This document shows, piece by piece, positions 9,982 to 17,796 of a stretch of 64,000 nucleotides of DNA (positions are counted from its first letter, which is position 1; every line of letters starts with the position of its first letter). Location: contig NZ_JACYUG010000007.1 in the NCBI RefSeq assembly GCF_014841615.1, positions 115,142-179,141 of the forward strand. The letters are read 5' to 3'. The notes beneath the pieces are model-generated. The model had not been told where the DNA came from, searched no databases, and saw only the letters and a list, made by a program, of their open reading frames with translations. Both the position numbers and the translations under genes were made by a program. Source of the DNA: Sphingomonas sp. CFBP 8760 (GTDB lineage: Bacteria; Pseudomonadota; Alphaproteobacteria; Sphingomonadales; Sphingomonadaceae).

Positions 9982-10236
9982 TCAGTGACGGGCGGAGACG
10001 CTGATCGCGGCCGCCACCGTGCGCCGCAACGCCACCGTCATCCGGCCGATCCGGCACGCGATCGGCCCGCTGCCGAAGCGCGAACGGTGCAGCACCTCGA
10101 CCCCGACACCCTCGTCGAAGCCCAGTTCGCGCAGCCGGCGCGCCTCGGGCACCGCCAGTCGGCCCCAGTCGATCGCCGCGACGGTGGCGCGGGTCTGGCG
10201 GGGCAGGGTCACGAGACTGTCGAAGGTGGTCGCCAT
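9982..10236 (-). CDS. feoA: Ferrous iron transport accessory protein FeoA
   Basis: This is an 84-residue SH3-like cytoplasmic protein that supports FeoB. The family pattern is visible in REAR-like EARRLRELGFDEGVGVEVLHRSRFGSGPIACRIG, here split over residues 30-66, followed by a strand ending in TVALRRTVA. It heads the feoA-feoB-(ssb) run. The 40 bases upstream are AT-rich and contain a possible iron-regulator site (see 10243-10275). Confidence 0.9.
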   Translation of the reverse strand: MATTFDSLVTLPRQTRATVAAIDWGRLAVPEARRLRELGFDEGVGVEVLHRSRFGSGPIACRIGRMTVALRRTVAAAISVSARH

Positions 10237-10242
10237 GGGGGG

Positions 10243-10275
10243 CAGATAATGGGTTTGCGACTGATTATCAATTAA
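10243..10275 (-). promoter_or_regulatory. Possible Fur-type operator upstream of feoA
   Basis: On the minus strand this AT-rich patch contains TTGATAATCAGTCGCAA and, nearer the gene, CCATTATCTGCC. TGATAAT and ATTATC are half sites like those of ferric uptake regulators, but no full palindrome is present. The position just before feoA makes iron control likely; the exact site is uncertain. Confidence 0.3.
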
Positions 10276-10294
10276 TGTCCGTCGATAAATCCCG

Positions 10295-10798
10295 CTACCC
10301 CGCCAGCCCCGCCCCTTCCGGATCGATCAGCGCAGTCAGCCGCCGTGCTGCGCGCCGGGCAAAGGCGAGCGTGCAGCGCTTGCGGACATGCGCGGGCAGC
10401 GGCGTGGTATGCGCCTCGCGCAGGATCACGGCGTCGTAGCGGTCGGCGACGATGATGCCGGTCCGCGCCGGCAGGAAGGCGGGATCGTCCAGCGGCTGGC
10501 AATCGAACCCCGCCGGCACCGCCCAGAAATACCGGTCGCAATGATCGAGGTAATCGGGCCATTTGCCGTCGCCCAGCAGGTCGGCACGCGATACCTTGAT
10601 CTCGACGATCACGATCCGTCCGCGCGCGTCGATCGCCATCAGGTCCGCCCGCCGGCCACCGTCCAGCGGCACCTCCGCCATCGCGGTCAGGTCGTGCCGC
10701 AACAGCAGCCGCGTCACCCCCCGGCATACATCCGCCGCACAAAGCGCCGGATTCGCCGCGGAATCACCGTCGATGCAGGGAGCCGGCGTATCGAGCAT
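10295..10798 (-). CDS. mmcB: MmcB family DNA repair protein (putative endonuclease)
   Basis: MmcB-type proteins are putative PD-(D/E)xK nucleases needed for mitomycin C resistance in Caulobacter, where the gene is SOS-induced. Here the core RRADLMAIDARG, IVIVEIKVS and the later GKWPDYLDHCDRYFWAVP match the family, with the nuclease Asp and Glu-x-Lys in place. The ATG at 10798 gives 167 residues; an ATG at 10810 is also in frame but would begin only two bases from the LexA box. The SOS box GTTC-N7-GTTC at 10813-10827 lies directly upstream and supports damage-induced expression. Confidence 0.9.
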   Translation of the reverse strand: MLDTPAPCIDGDSAANPALCAADVCRGVTRLLLRHDLTAMAEVPLDGGRRADLMAIDARGRIVIVEIKVSRADLLGDGKWPDYLDHCDRYFWAVPAGFDCQPLDDPAFLPARTGIIVADRYDAVILREAHTTPLPAHVRKRCTLAFARRAARRLTALIDPEGAGLAG

Positions 10799-10812
10799 AA
10801 GCGCCGGCATAA

Positions 10813-10827
10813 GAACAAGTCACGAAC
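10813..10827 (-). promoter_or_regulatory. LexA (SOS) box of mmcB
   Basis: On the minus strand the sequence reads GTTCGTGACTTGTTC, which is an exact GTTC-N7-GTTC, the alphaproteobacterial LexA operator. It sits 15 bases upstream of the preferred mmcB start. Caulobacter mmcB is also under SOS control. Confidence 0.85.
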
Positions 10828-10860
10828 GGATCAAGTCCATCCTGTCCAAAGCCCCCTTCG

Positions 10861-10891
10861 CCGTCATTGCTTCGCTACGCTCGCAATGACG
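10861..10891. repeat. Dispersed palindrome, family A, solo copy
   Basis: A single hairpin with arms CGTCATTGC and GCAATGACG. The same unit recurs, usually as a pair of opposed copies, at about 21.1, 28.9, 41.4, 57.1, 57.5, 57.8, 63.5 and 63.9 kb. Confidence 0.85.
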
Positions 10892-10911
10892 GAATAAATT
10901 GGCTCAGCCCC

Positions 10912-11042
10912 GCGAAGAAGTTTGCTCGCGCAGAGAACGCAGAGGTGTCAATCACCGGATCGATCGGCCGACGGGCAGGAAAAGCGGACATCAGGACGCA
11001 ACCCTCTGCGTCCTCCGCGCCTCTGCGCGAACACCCTTCTTC
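10912..11042. repeat. Dispersed inverted repeat, family B
   Basis: Opposed arms GAAGAAGtttgctcgCGCAGAG (left) and CTCTGCGCGAACacccTTCTTC (right) flank about 80 bases that include CCTCTGCGTCCTCCG. A related element with GCGGAG units occurs at 36392-36581. Confidence 0.65.
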
Positions 11043-11051
11043 ATCGTGCGA

Positions 11052-11648
11052 TCAGCGGTAGAAGAAGTGGTTCCCGATTACCGCGATCCGGCGGATGCCC
11101 GCGCCTGGCGACCGGCCCCGCGCGTTGAAATACAGCGCGGTGCCCGCCACCGTGTCCCATGCCTTGTCGACCGCGACGCGGGCGACCGCCACCGCGGTCC
11201 GCCACGTCTTGCGGGCCTCGTCGATCGCGGGGATGCGGCCACCGCGCACGAAGCTGAACTGCCCGCGCTGGGTCACGACACTGCAGATATCGGTGGGGAA
11301 ACGGCCCGACTTCACCCGGTTCAGGATAACCTGCGCCACCGCCAGCTGGCCCGACAGCGGCTCCCCCTTCGATTCGAAGTAGATCGCACCGGCCAGGCAG
11401 CGCAGCGTCTCGCCCGATACCGAACTGTCCTGCGCGGCGACCGCCTCGGCCAGCGTCGTGAAATCGGCCGTGGTGGGCAACGGCGGCACGGTGATGAGTT
11501 TCGCGGGTACCGCCGCGGGGGCGGCGATCGTCGGTGTCGTGGGCTGGATCCTCACCGGCTCGGCGGCATGGGCCGCGGCAATCGTCCCCGGCAGGGCCAG
11601 CGACACGAGCAGGGCGGCAGCAGCCGCAACACCGGAAAGAAACGTCAT
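11052..11648 (-). CDS. Cell wall hydrolase, SleB family
   Basis: This is a 198-residue exported protein. It has a signal peptide ending near AAHAAEP (about residue 29), a proline/alanine-rich linker, and a SleB-like hydrolase domain from about residue 75. The catalytic Glu is in AIYFESKGEP, followed by the conserved AQVILNRVKSGRFP, ICSVVTQ and the closing ALYFNARGRSPG...IGNHFFYR pattern. Members cut peptidoglycan, and the family includes spore cortex lytic enzymes; here the likely role is envelope remodelling. Its 3' end lies next to the family B repeat. Confidence 0.9.
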   Translation of the reverse strand: MTFLSGVAAAAALLVSLALPGTIAAAHAAEPVRIQPTTPTIAAPAAVPAKLITVPPLPTTADFTTLAEAVAAQDSSVSGETLRCLAGAIYFESKGEPLSGQLAVAQVILNRVKSGRFPTDICSVVTQRGQFSFVRGGRIPAIDEARKTWRTAVAVARVAVDKAWDTVAGTALYFNARGRSPGAGIRRIAVIGNHFFYR

Positions 11649-11799
11649 TCACTCAAACGGCTGTGCGGCAGGCTCACGGCGCGACCGGTTGAAACCGACC
11701 GTCCGGGCACCCTCCGACTGCGTCACCGGCCCGGACCGCACCCGGATCGGCACAACGCGATGGCGACCGACATCCCGGTTACTCAGGGCCGGATCGGTG

Positions 11800-12138
11800 T
11801 CAAACCGTCAGGAGGGTTTCGGCGACGAGCTGTTCCGCGCCTGCGACGTCCAGCTCCACGACCCACAGATCGGGGTCGCGGGATCGCCGCCTTCGCCAAT
11901 AATCCGCGATACCGCCATCGGTTCCCGCCGCCGGCGTCGAATCGATCAAAATCGATTCGCCGGTCGGGCCGGGGCCGCGTTCCAACAGCCGGTCGGGTTC
12001 GCCCGGCCGTGCGACGACGACCAGGATCGTGCCGCCGCCCGCATCCCCCTTCGCCAGCACCACACCGAACCCGCCGGCATCGTTGCACCGCCGCAGCATC
12101 GCCGACACCAGCAGCCCGCTCGGCAACCGGCCGCTCAT
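11800..12138 (-). CDS. DUF1491 family protein
   Basis: This is a 112-residue protein typical of Sphingomonadales and related alphaproteobacteria. It starts LPSGLLVSAMLRRC after the initiator region and ends with the family signature YWRRRRSRDPDLWVVELD. No enzymatic motif or membrane segment is seen and the function is unknown. The start at 12138 overlaps the end of the upstream thioesterase gene by four bases (ATGA). The gene is thus the last member of the hpf-ptsN-thioesterase-DUF1491 run. Confidence 0.85.
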   Translation of the reverse strand: MSGRLPSGLLVSAMLRRCNDAGGFGVVLAKGDAGGGTILVVVARPGEPDRLLERGPGPTGESILIDSTPAAGTDGGIADYWRRRRSRDPDLWVVELDVAGAEQLVAETLLTV

Positions 12139-12614
12139 GCCGCCGGCCCGTATCCCGGCAACCCCGCCAGCGCGATGCGCGATCGCATGAAGGTGCCGGT
12201 GCCCCGTGCCGCCTCCTCCCCGTCCGCGTCGATCAGCCGCGCCTCGCCCACGAACACGCGGCGACGTCCGCTGATCCAGCGTCCCTCCGCCACCACCGGG
12301 CCGGGACCGAGCGGCTTGGTCAGCAACAGGTTGAACGCGGTGGTCAGCAGGAAACGGTCGCTGACCAGACTGTTGCACGCATAAAAGGCGGCATCGTCCA
12401 GCATCTTGAAATAGCTGGTGCCATGCGCCGCGCCACCGGCGTGGAAATGCCGCTCGTCCAGCGTGAAGCGGATGCGGGCGACGCCACTGGTCCCGATCTC
12501 CAGTGACGATTCGAAGAACCGGTTGATCGGCGCGCGGGCATAAAGCGACTCGAGCGCGCGGAAATGCGCCGCCTCGCCCGCCGCCGGCATATCCTCATGC
12601 GGCATGACGCGCAT
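12135..12614 (-). CDS. PaaI-type hotdog thioesterase
   Basis: This is a 159-residue protein of the PaaI/YdiI hotdog thioesterase superfamily, which hydrolyses acyl-CoA thioesters. The pattern HFHAGGAAHGTSYFKMLDDAAF corresponds to the family helix with the catalytic region, followed by strands with GPVVAEGRWISGRRRVFVGEARLID. The true substrate is unknown. The start may be at 12614 or at the ATG at 12605, and either overlaps the ptsN 3' end. It is co-transcribed with ptsN and DUF1491 judging from the overlaps. Confidence 0.85.
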   Translation of the reverse strand: MRVMPHEDMPAAGEAAHFRALESLYARAPINRFFESSLEIGTSGVARIRFTLDERHFHAGGAAHGTSYFKMLDDAAFYACNSLVSDRFLLTTAFNLLLTKPLGPGPVVAEGRWISGRRRVFVGEARLIDADGEEAARGTGTFMRSRIALAGLPGYGPAA

Positions 12615-13062
12615 CGCCGATGGTGAACAGCGCGTACAGCGCGTCGCGCGATCCCGCCCCGCGCAGCTTGGCCAGGAACGCCCGGTCGCGCAGCTGCCGC
12701 GATACGCGGGCCAGCGCCTTCAGATGGTCCGACCCCGCGCCCACCGGCGACAGCAAGGCGAAGACCAGGTCGACCGGCAGGTCGTCGACGGCATCGAACG
12801 CGATCGGTTGAGCCAGCCGGATGAACAGCCCGACCGGCGCGGCGATCCCCTCCAGCTTGGCATGCGGGATGGCCACGCCGCCGCCGAAGCCGGTCGATCC
12901 CAGCTTCTCGCGCGCGGCCAGCTTTTCGGTCACCACGCGCGGATCGATGCCCGTGCCGGGGCCGGCCAGTGTGCCCAGCTGCTGGAACAGCGCCTTGCGC
13001 GACGTCGCCGACAGGCCGGTCATCACGGCATCGGGGCGCAGCAGATCGCTGAAATCGGTCAT
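12595..13062 (-). CDS. ptsN: PTS IIA-like nitrogen regulatory protein
   Basis: This is a 155-residue EIIA-Ntr domain protein, the terminal phosphate acceptor of the nitrogen phosphotransferase system. The phosphorylated His is residue 67 in GGVAIPHAKLEG. Flanking motifs REKLGSTGFG and DLVFALLSPVGAGSDHLKALA are typical. The ATG at 13062 (MTDFSDLL) was chosen because upstream codons are unlike the family. It follows hpf, as in most proteobacteria. An rpoN gene, the usual neighbour, is not next to the pair here. Confidence 0.92.
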   Translation of the reverse strand: MTDFSDLLRPDAVMTGLSATSRKALFQQLGTLAGPGTGIDPRVVTEKLAAREKLGSTGFGGGVAIPHAKLEGIAAPVGLFIRLAQPIAFDAVDDLPVDLVFALLSPVGAGSDHLKALARVSRQLRDRAFLAKLRGAGSRDALYALFTIGDARHAA

Positions 13063-13121
13063 CGGTTCACTCGGCCATATCCCCCGCACGGCCGCATAGC
13101 GGGTCGTGCGGGGGTGGCAAG

Positions 13122-13748
13122 TCAGGCGGCGGCGGCGGCGCTGCCCGCCGCAGCGTTCGCGGCGGCGCCATCGCGCTGCGGCTCGACCCAGCCGATCGTG
13201 CCGTCGCCGCGGCGATAGACCATGTTGTACGCGCCCGTGCCCGAATTGCGGAACAGCAGCGCGGCGGTGTTGCGCAGGTCGAGCATCATCACCGCATCGC
13301 CGACGCTGGCCTCGGGAATATCGACGCGCGTCTCCGCCACGATCAGCGGCGCATCGCCCTGATCGTCCTCCTCGGTCGATTCGGCGAACAGAGTGTAGCC
13401 GGCATTGTCATAGGCGCCGGCCTCCGCCACCTCGATCGCCTGTGCGGCGTGGCGGTCCTTCAGGCGACGCATATAGCGGCGCAGCTGCTTCTCGATCTTC
13501 TCGGCCGCGCCGTCGAAGGCGGGGTGTGCGTCCTGGGCGTCGTTGCTGCCCTTCAGCACCAGGCCCTTCATCACGTGCGCGACGATATCGCACCGGAAAC
13601 CGACATCGTGCGGACCGCTGCCGAAGGTGACCTCGGCGGAAATGGCCCGGCTGAAATATTTGTCGGCGATACCCTGGAGTCGGTCTTGGACATGGATCTT
13701 GAGCGCGTCGCCCGTTTCGACCTGATGACCTGAAATCCGGATATCCAT
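13122..13748 (-). CDS. hpf: Ribosome hibernation-promoting factor, long form
   Basis: This is a 208-residue protein that inactivates ribosomes by pairing them in stationary phase or stress. The N-terminal S30AE/RaiA domain spans about residues 1-105 (MDIRISGHQVETGDALK...). The C-terminal dimerisation domain is at about 145-195 (ASVGDAVMMLDLRNTAALLFRNSGTG and the following strand). The tail is alanine-rich. The start at 13748 is favoured because GGAGAAG precedes it at good spacing. An in-frame ATG at 13760 would place that ribosome-binding site inside the gene. It is followed by ptsN. Confidence 0.93.
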   Translation of the reverse strand: MDIRISGHQVETGDALKIHVQDRLQGIADKYFSRAISAEVTFGSGPHDVGFRCDIVAHVMKGLVLKGSNDAQDAHPAFDGAAEKIEKQLRRYMRRLKDRHAAQAIEVAEAGAYDNAGYTLFAESTEEDDQGDAPLIVAETRVDIPEASVGDAVMMLDLRNTAALLFRNSGTGAYNMVYRRGDGTIGWVEPQRDGAAANAAAGSAAAAA

Positions 13749-13797
13749 TGTCTTCTCCATTGAACGGACAGTCCTGTTGGCTCTGCCCCGAACGGCG

Positions 13798-14508
13798 TCA
13801 TCCGGACGCCACGGCCCCCTCGATCGATGGTCCCCACAGGGAATCGGGGATACCCTTCATGAACGCCGCATGGGCGGCAACGTCTCCCTCGGGGACGGTG
13901 AAAACCCGCATCGGCCGGACCGGCCGGCGCACGTCTGCGACGACCGGCACCGCACCGGCCGCCGGCGCCGCCTCGCCCAGCCCCAGTCCGATCTGGCGAC
14001 CGCCCATCAGCTCGACATAGACCTGCGCCAGCAGCTGCGCGTCGAGCAGCGCGCCGTGCAGCACGCGGTGCGACCGGTCGATACCGAACCGCGCGCACAG
14101 CGCATCCAGCGTATGCTTGGCACCGGGATGCCGGGTCCGCGCGATCTGGAGCGTATCGATCATCCGGGTGCGCTGGCAGATCGCCGAATGGCCCGCCTGC
14201 ATCAGTTCGCCGTTGATGAAGCCGAAATCGAAACTGGCATTGTGCGCGATCAGCGGCGCATCGCCGATGAAATCCAGCAGCGCGGCCACGCCGTCCGCGA
14301 ACAGCGGCTTGTCGCGCAGGAACGCATCGGACAGGCCATGGACCCGCTCCGCATCGGCGGGCATCGGCCGCTGCGGGTTGTAATAGGCGTGGAAGGTCCG
14401 GCCCGTCTCCACCCGGCCCACCATCTCGACGCAGCCGATTTCCACCAGCCGGTCGCCTTCGGAAAACTTGAAGCCCGTCGTCTCGGTATCGAACACGATC
14501 TCGCGCAT
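13798..14508 (-). CDS. dnaQ: DNA polymerase III epsilon subunit (proofreading exonuclease)
   Basis: This is a 236-residue DEDDh 3'-5' exonuclease that proofreads for the replicative polymerase. Exo I is FDTETTGF (Asp7, Glu9), Exo II lies in AHNASFDFGFIN, and Exo III in HGALLDAQLLAQVYVEL, with the active-site His preceding the Asp. The C-terminal region, rich in valine and proline, is the polymerase-binding tail. The gene lies 27 bases downstream of coaE on the same strand, the usual coaE-dnaQ pairing of alphaproteobacteria near the origin. Confidence 0.94.
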   Translation of the reverse strand: MREIVFDTETTGFKFSEGDRLVEIGCVEMVGRVETGRTFHAYYNPQRPMPADAERVHGLSDAFLRDKPLFADGVAALLDFIGDAPLIAHNASFDFGFINGELMQAGHSAICQRTRMIDTLQIARTRHPGAKHTLDALCARFGIDRSHRVLHGALLDAQLLAQVYVELMGGRQIGLGLGEAAPAAGAVPVVADVRRPVRPMRVFTVPEGDVAAHAAFMKGIPDSLWGPSIEGAVASG

Positions 14509-14535
14509 CGCTACGGTATCGCCCTTCGCGATCGA

Positions 14536-15129
14536 TCAGGCAAGCGCCCCGCTGCGCAGCTCGGCGATCGTCCGGCGCACCGCCGCACAGGTATCGTCCA
14601 GCGACCCGTCGGTCGGGATCACGATATCGGCGCGCGCGCGCTTCTGCGCATCGGGCAGTTGCCGGGCGAGGATCGCGTCCAGCCGGGCGGGCGTCATCCC
14701 CGGCCGCGCCAGCACCCGCGCCCGCTGCACCGCCTCCCCCGCCGAGACGACGGCGACCCGGTCGCAATGGCGCTCGCCCCCCGTCTCGAACAGCAGGGGC
14801 ACGTCGAGCAGGACCAGCGGCGCGGTCGCGTGTTCCGCCAGGAATGCCGCGCGCTCGGTCGCGACGGCGGGGTGGACGATCGCCTCCAGCCGCGCCAGCG
14901 CCGCCGGATCGCCCAATACCGCCCGACCCAGCGCCGCCCGGTCCACCCCGTCCGCGCCGGTGGTGCCGGGAAACGCCGCCGCGATCGCCGCCACCACCCC
15001 GCCGCCCGGCCCCTGCAACCGGTGCACCGCGGCATCCGCGTCGAACACCGGCACGCCTTCGTCCGCGAACATCGCCGCGACGGTCGACTTGCCCATCCCG
15101 ATCGATCCGGTGAGGCCGAGAATCACCAT
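14536..15129 (-). CDS. coaE: Dephospho-CoA kinase
   Basis: This is a 197-residue P-loop kinase for the last step of coenzyme A synthesis. The Walker A motif GSIGMGKST is at residues 8-16. The DADAAVH segment and the LVLLDVPLLFETGGE segment, both characteristic of CoaE, follow. It lies between aroE and dnaQ on the minus strand, a conserved order. Confidence 0.94.
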   Translation of the reverse strand: MVILGLTGSIGMGKSTVAAMFADEGVPVFDADAAVHRLQGPGGGVVAAIAAAFPGTTGADGVDRAALGRAVLGDPAALARLEAIVHPAVATERAAFLAEHATAPLVLLDVPLLFETGGERHCDRVAVVSAGEAVQRARVLARPGMTPARLDAILARQLPDAQKRARADIVIPTDGSLDDTCAAVRRTIAELRSGALA

Positions 15130-15208
15130 TTTTCCTTTCCCTGCAAGGATACCTCCGCCGGGGTGGATGATAAACTGACGGTGGAACGCAGATAGCGCCC
15201 CACCCCCC

Positions 15209-16069
15209 TCACCCGGCCAGCAGCGCCCGCAATTCGTCGTCGCGCTCGCGTGGCGGTTCGGTGCCGAACAGGATCGCGAACGCCACCGCCGCCTGCGCGA
15301 TCAGCATCTCCAGCCCGTCGACCGTATCCAGCCCCCGCGCCCGCGCCGCCGCCAGCAGCGGCGTTTCCAGCGGTGCATAGACGATGTCGTAGACGATGCC
15401 GTCGTCGGGCATCGCCGACAGGTCGATATCGAGCGGCGGTTGCCCCGTCATCCCCAAGCTGGTGGCGTTGACCAGCAGCGCGGCGGGCGGCACCTGCGGT
15501 GTCAGCGGCAGCGCTTGCCCCTTTAGCCCGAACGACGACAACAAGGCCGCCGCCTTCAACGGGTTGCGGTTCAGCACCGTCACCTTGCCCACGCCGACGC
15601 GCGCCAGCGCCCACAGGATCGCCCGCGCCGCGCCGCCCGCGCCGATCACCGTCACCGGTTGCCCGGTCAGGTCGAGATCGCCGATCGGGCTCCAGAATCC
15701 GGCGGCATCGGTGTTGGTCCCCGCCAGCGCCCCATGCTCAGGGTGACCTTGGCGAAACACGGTGTTGATCGCCCCGATCGATGCGCGCACCCCGCCCGGA
15801 TCGGCGACATGGCCCAGCGCCTCCACCTTGTGCGGCACGGTGATGTTGCACCCGCGCCAGTGCGGGTCGGCCGCGCGGGCGGCGAAGAACGCGGCCAGAT
15901 CGTCGGGCGCGACCCGGGTGGCACGGTACTGGCCTTCGATCCCCAGCGCCGCGAGCCAGAAATTATGGATCAGCGGCGATTTGGAATGGCCGATCGGATC
16001 ACCGATCACCTCGGCATAGGGGCGGTCCGGGGTGGCGGCGTCGGGGGTGAATTCAGTCGGGCGTGTCAT
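15209..16069 (-). CDS. aroE: Shikimate dehydrogenase
   Basis: This is a 286-residue enzyme that reduces 3-dehydroshikimate with NADPH in the aromatic amino acid pathway. The shikimate-binding SKSPLIHN, the catalytic Lys in TVPHK, and the NTDAAGF segment are present. The NADP-binding motif GAGGAARA is at about residue 142. The C-terminal LEMLIAQAAVAF matches the family. It precedes coaE and dnaQ. Confidence 0.95.
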   Translation of the reverse strand: MTRPTEFTPDAATPDRPYAEVIGDPIGHSKSPLIHNFWLAALGIEGQYRATRVAPDDLAAFFAARAADPHWRGCNITVPHKVEALGHVADPGGVRASIGAINTVFRQGHPEHGALAGTNTDAAGFWSPIGDLDLTGQPVTVIGAGGAARAILWALARVGVGKVTVLNRNPLKAAALLSSFGLKGQALPLTPQVPPAALLVNATSLGMTGQPPLDIDLSAMPDDGIVYDIVYAPLETPLLAAARARGLDTVDGLEMLIAQAAVAFAILFGTEPPRERDDELRALLAG

Positions 16070-16194
16070 GTGCGGTGATCTACCGCGATTCCGCGCCGCT
16101 GCGAAGGCGGGAGCCCGAAGTGGCGATCATCTTGCAGGAGAAACGCTGACTTCCGCCGGGGTACAAGAATGACGGTGCTCTTATCGCCGGTCCC

Positions 16195-16785
16195 TCACCG
16201 CATCACGATCCCGCGCACCCGCGCATAGTCCAGCACCTGCAGCAACGGCAGGCCGAGGATGGTGAAATGGCTTCCGTCCAGCCGGCTGAACAGCTGCACC
16301 CCCGGTCCCTCGACCCGGAAACAGCCGACGCAGCCCGCGATCGCCGGCCATTCCGCGTCCAGATACGCCGCGATGAAATCGTCGGACAACAGCCGGACAT
16401 GGAGCCGCGCGCGGTCGACATGCCGCCACACCGCCGCCCCGCCCTCCGCGACCACCGCCGCGCTCCACAGATCGTGGGTGCCGCCGCTCATCCGCCGCAG
16501 ATGGTCCGCCGCCTCCTCGCGGCTTTCGGGCTTGTCGAGCCGGGTGCCGTCGGCCAGCGCGATCAGCGAATCCGACCCCAGCACCAGATCGCCCGGCCGG
16601 CTGCGCGACACCTTCACCGCCTTCAGTTCCGCCAGTGCATCGGCCAGATCGCGCGGGGAAAGATGCGCCATCGCCGCCTTCGCCGCGTCCTCGTCGACCC
16701 GCGCGGGCACCGCCTCGAACGGCACCCCCGCCGCGTCCAGCATCGCCCGGCGCGACGCGCTTTGCGAGGCGAGAACGAAACTCAC
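16195..16785 (-). CDS. maf: Maf-like nucleoside triphosphate pyrophosphatase
   Basis: This is a 196-residue Maf family house-cleaning pyrophosphatase. It begins SFVLASQSASRRAMLDAAGV, shown here across residues 2-21, with the phosphate-binding Ser-x-Arg-Arg. GSDSLIAL carries the catalytic Asp and DKPESREEA follows. The start is a GTG at 16785 that overlaps the ppsR stop codon (GTGA). The subtype, and so the preferred nucleotide, was not assigned. Confidence 0.9.
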   Translation of the reverse strand: MSFVLASQSASRRAMLDAAGVPFEAVPARVDEDAAKAAMAHLSPRDLADALAELKAVKVSRSRPGDLVLGSDSLIALADGTRLDKPESREEAADHLRRMSGGTHDLWSAAVVAEGGAAVWRHVDRARLHVRLLSDDFIAAYLDAEWPAIAGCVGCFRVEGPGVQLFSRLDGSHFTILGLPLLQVLDYARVRGIVMR

Positions 16786-17627
16786 AGGTCCACCCCGACA
16801 TCGGGCGCGGGATTGGCGCGCCGCTGGTTGACCAGCGAGACGATCGCCGCGGCGGTTTCCTCGATCGAGCGGCGGGTCACGTCGATCACTGGCCAGCCAT
16901 TGTCCGCGAACATCCGCCGCGCGAACGCGATCTCGCGCGCCACCGCATCCTGTTCGACATAGGGGGTGTCGGCCTGCTGGTTCAGCGACAGCAGGCGGTT
17001 GCGTCGCACTTGGATCAGCCGGTCCGCGCTGGTCGTCAGCCCGACGATCAGGGGGTTGCGCAGGCGATAGAGGATCGACGGCGGCGGGCTTTCGACCACC
17101 ACGGGGATGTTGGCGGTCTTGTAGCCGCGATTGGCGAGATAGATCGAGGTCGGCGTCTTGGACGAGCGGCTCACCCCCGCCAGCACGATGTCCGCCTCTT
17201 CCCATTCCTCCCACGCGATGCCGTCGTCATGCGCGATCGTCCACTGGATCGCATCGACCCGCGCGAAATAGGCCGCGTCCAGCACGTGCTGCCGCCCCGG
17301 ACGCGCCTTGGCCTGCTGCCCCAGCATCGCCGACAGCGCGTCGTTGACCGGATCGATCGGCGCCACCGCCGGCAGGCCGAGCGCCGCGCAGCGATTCTCC
17401 AGGATGCGCCGCGTCGTCGGATTCACCAGCGTATAGACGACGAGGCCGGGATTCTGCGCGATCTCCTGCAGGATGCGCTCCAGATGCGTCTCGGTGCGTA
17501 CCATCGGCCAGAAATGGCGCACCGTCTCGACATCGTCGAACTGCGCCAGCGCCGCCTTGGCGATGTTCTCCAGCGTCTCGCCGGTCGAATCCGACAGCAG
17601 ATGGAGGTGGAGCCGGGTCAGCGCCAC
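16782..17627 (-). CDS. ppsR: Pyruvate, phosphate dikinase regulatory protein (kinase-pyrophosphorylase, DUF299)
   Basis: This is a bifunctional regulator of phosphoenolpyruvate synthase or pyruvate phosphate dikinase. Family marks are HLHLLSDSTGETLENIAKA at the N-terminus, the P-loop-like GVSRSSKTPTS, and PTSIYLANRGYKTAN. The GTG at 17627 gives 281 residues, close to the family norm. A longer frame from 17726 exists, but it would run over a DnaA box and starts with unrelated residues. In Caulobacter this family flanks the replication origin opposite hemE, which is the arrangement seen here. Confidence 0.9.
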   Translation of the reverse strand: MALTRLHLHLLSDSTGETLENIAKAALAQFDDVETVRHFWPMVRTETHLERILQEIAQNPGLVVYTLVNPTTRRILENRCAALGLPAVAPIDPVNDALSAMLGQQAKARPGRQHVLDAAYFARVDAIQWTIAHDDGIAWEEWEEADIVLAGVSRSSKTPTSIYLANRGYKTANIPVVVESPPPSILYRLRNPLIVGLTTSADRLIQVRRNRLLSLNQQADTPYVEQDAVAREIAFARRMFADNGWPVIDVTRRSIEETAAAIVSLVNQRRANPAPDVGVDL

Positions 17628-17677
17628 GCGCTGATCCGGCTGGCGGGGAAGGGGGGCGGAAACCCCCGGTATCGGGC

Positions 17678-17686
17678 TGTGGATAA
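17678..17686 (-). promoter_or_regulatory. DnaA box 1
   Basis: Perfect TTATCCACA on the minus strand, 51 bases upstream of the preferred ppsR start. Confidence 0.8.
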
Positions 17687-17756
17687 CATGAGGGCGAATC
17701 GTAGCGTAACCGGCCGGGGCCGCCAAGCCGCGCCACCGCCGGTGATAATCCCCGGC

Positions 17757-17765
17757 TTATCCACA
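17757..17765 (+). promoter_or_regulatory. DnaA box 2
   Basis: Perfect TTATCCACA on the plus strand, 31 bases before box 3 in the same orientation. Confidence 0.85.
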
Positions 17766-17787
17766 GGCGCGTCCACAGGGCATAAAG

Positions 17788-17796
17788 TTATCCACA
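17788..17796 (+). promoter_or_regulatory. DnaA box 3
   Basis: Perfect TTATCCACA on the plus strand. It is followed at once by an opposed near-match at 17800-17808. Confidence 0.85.

Noticed and set aside
17628..17726. N-terminal extension of ppsR to 17726
   Set aside because: The extra 33 residues have no family counterpart and would cover DnaA box 1; the GTG at 17627 gives the usual length.
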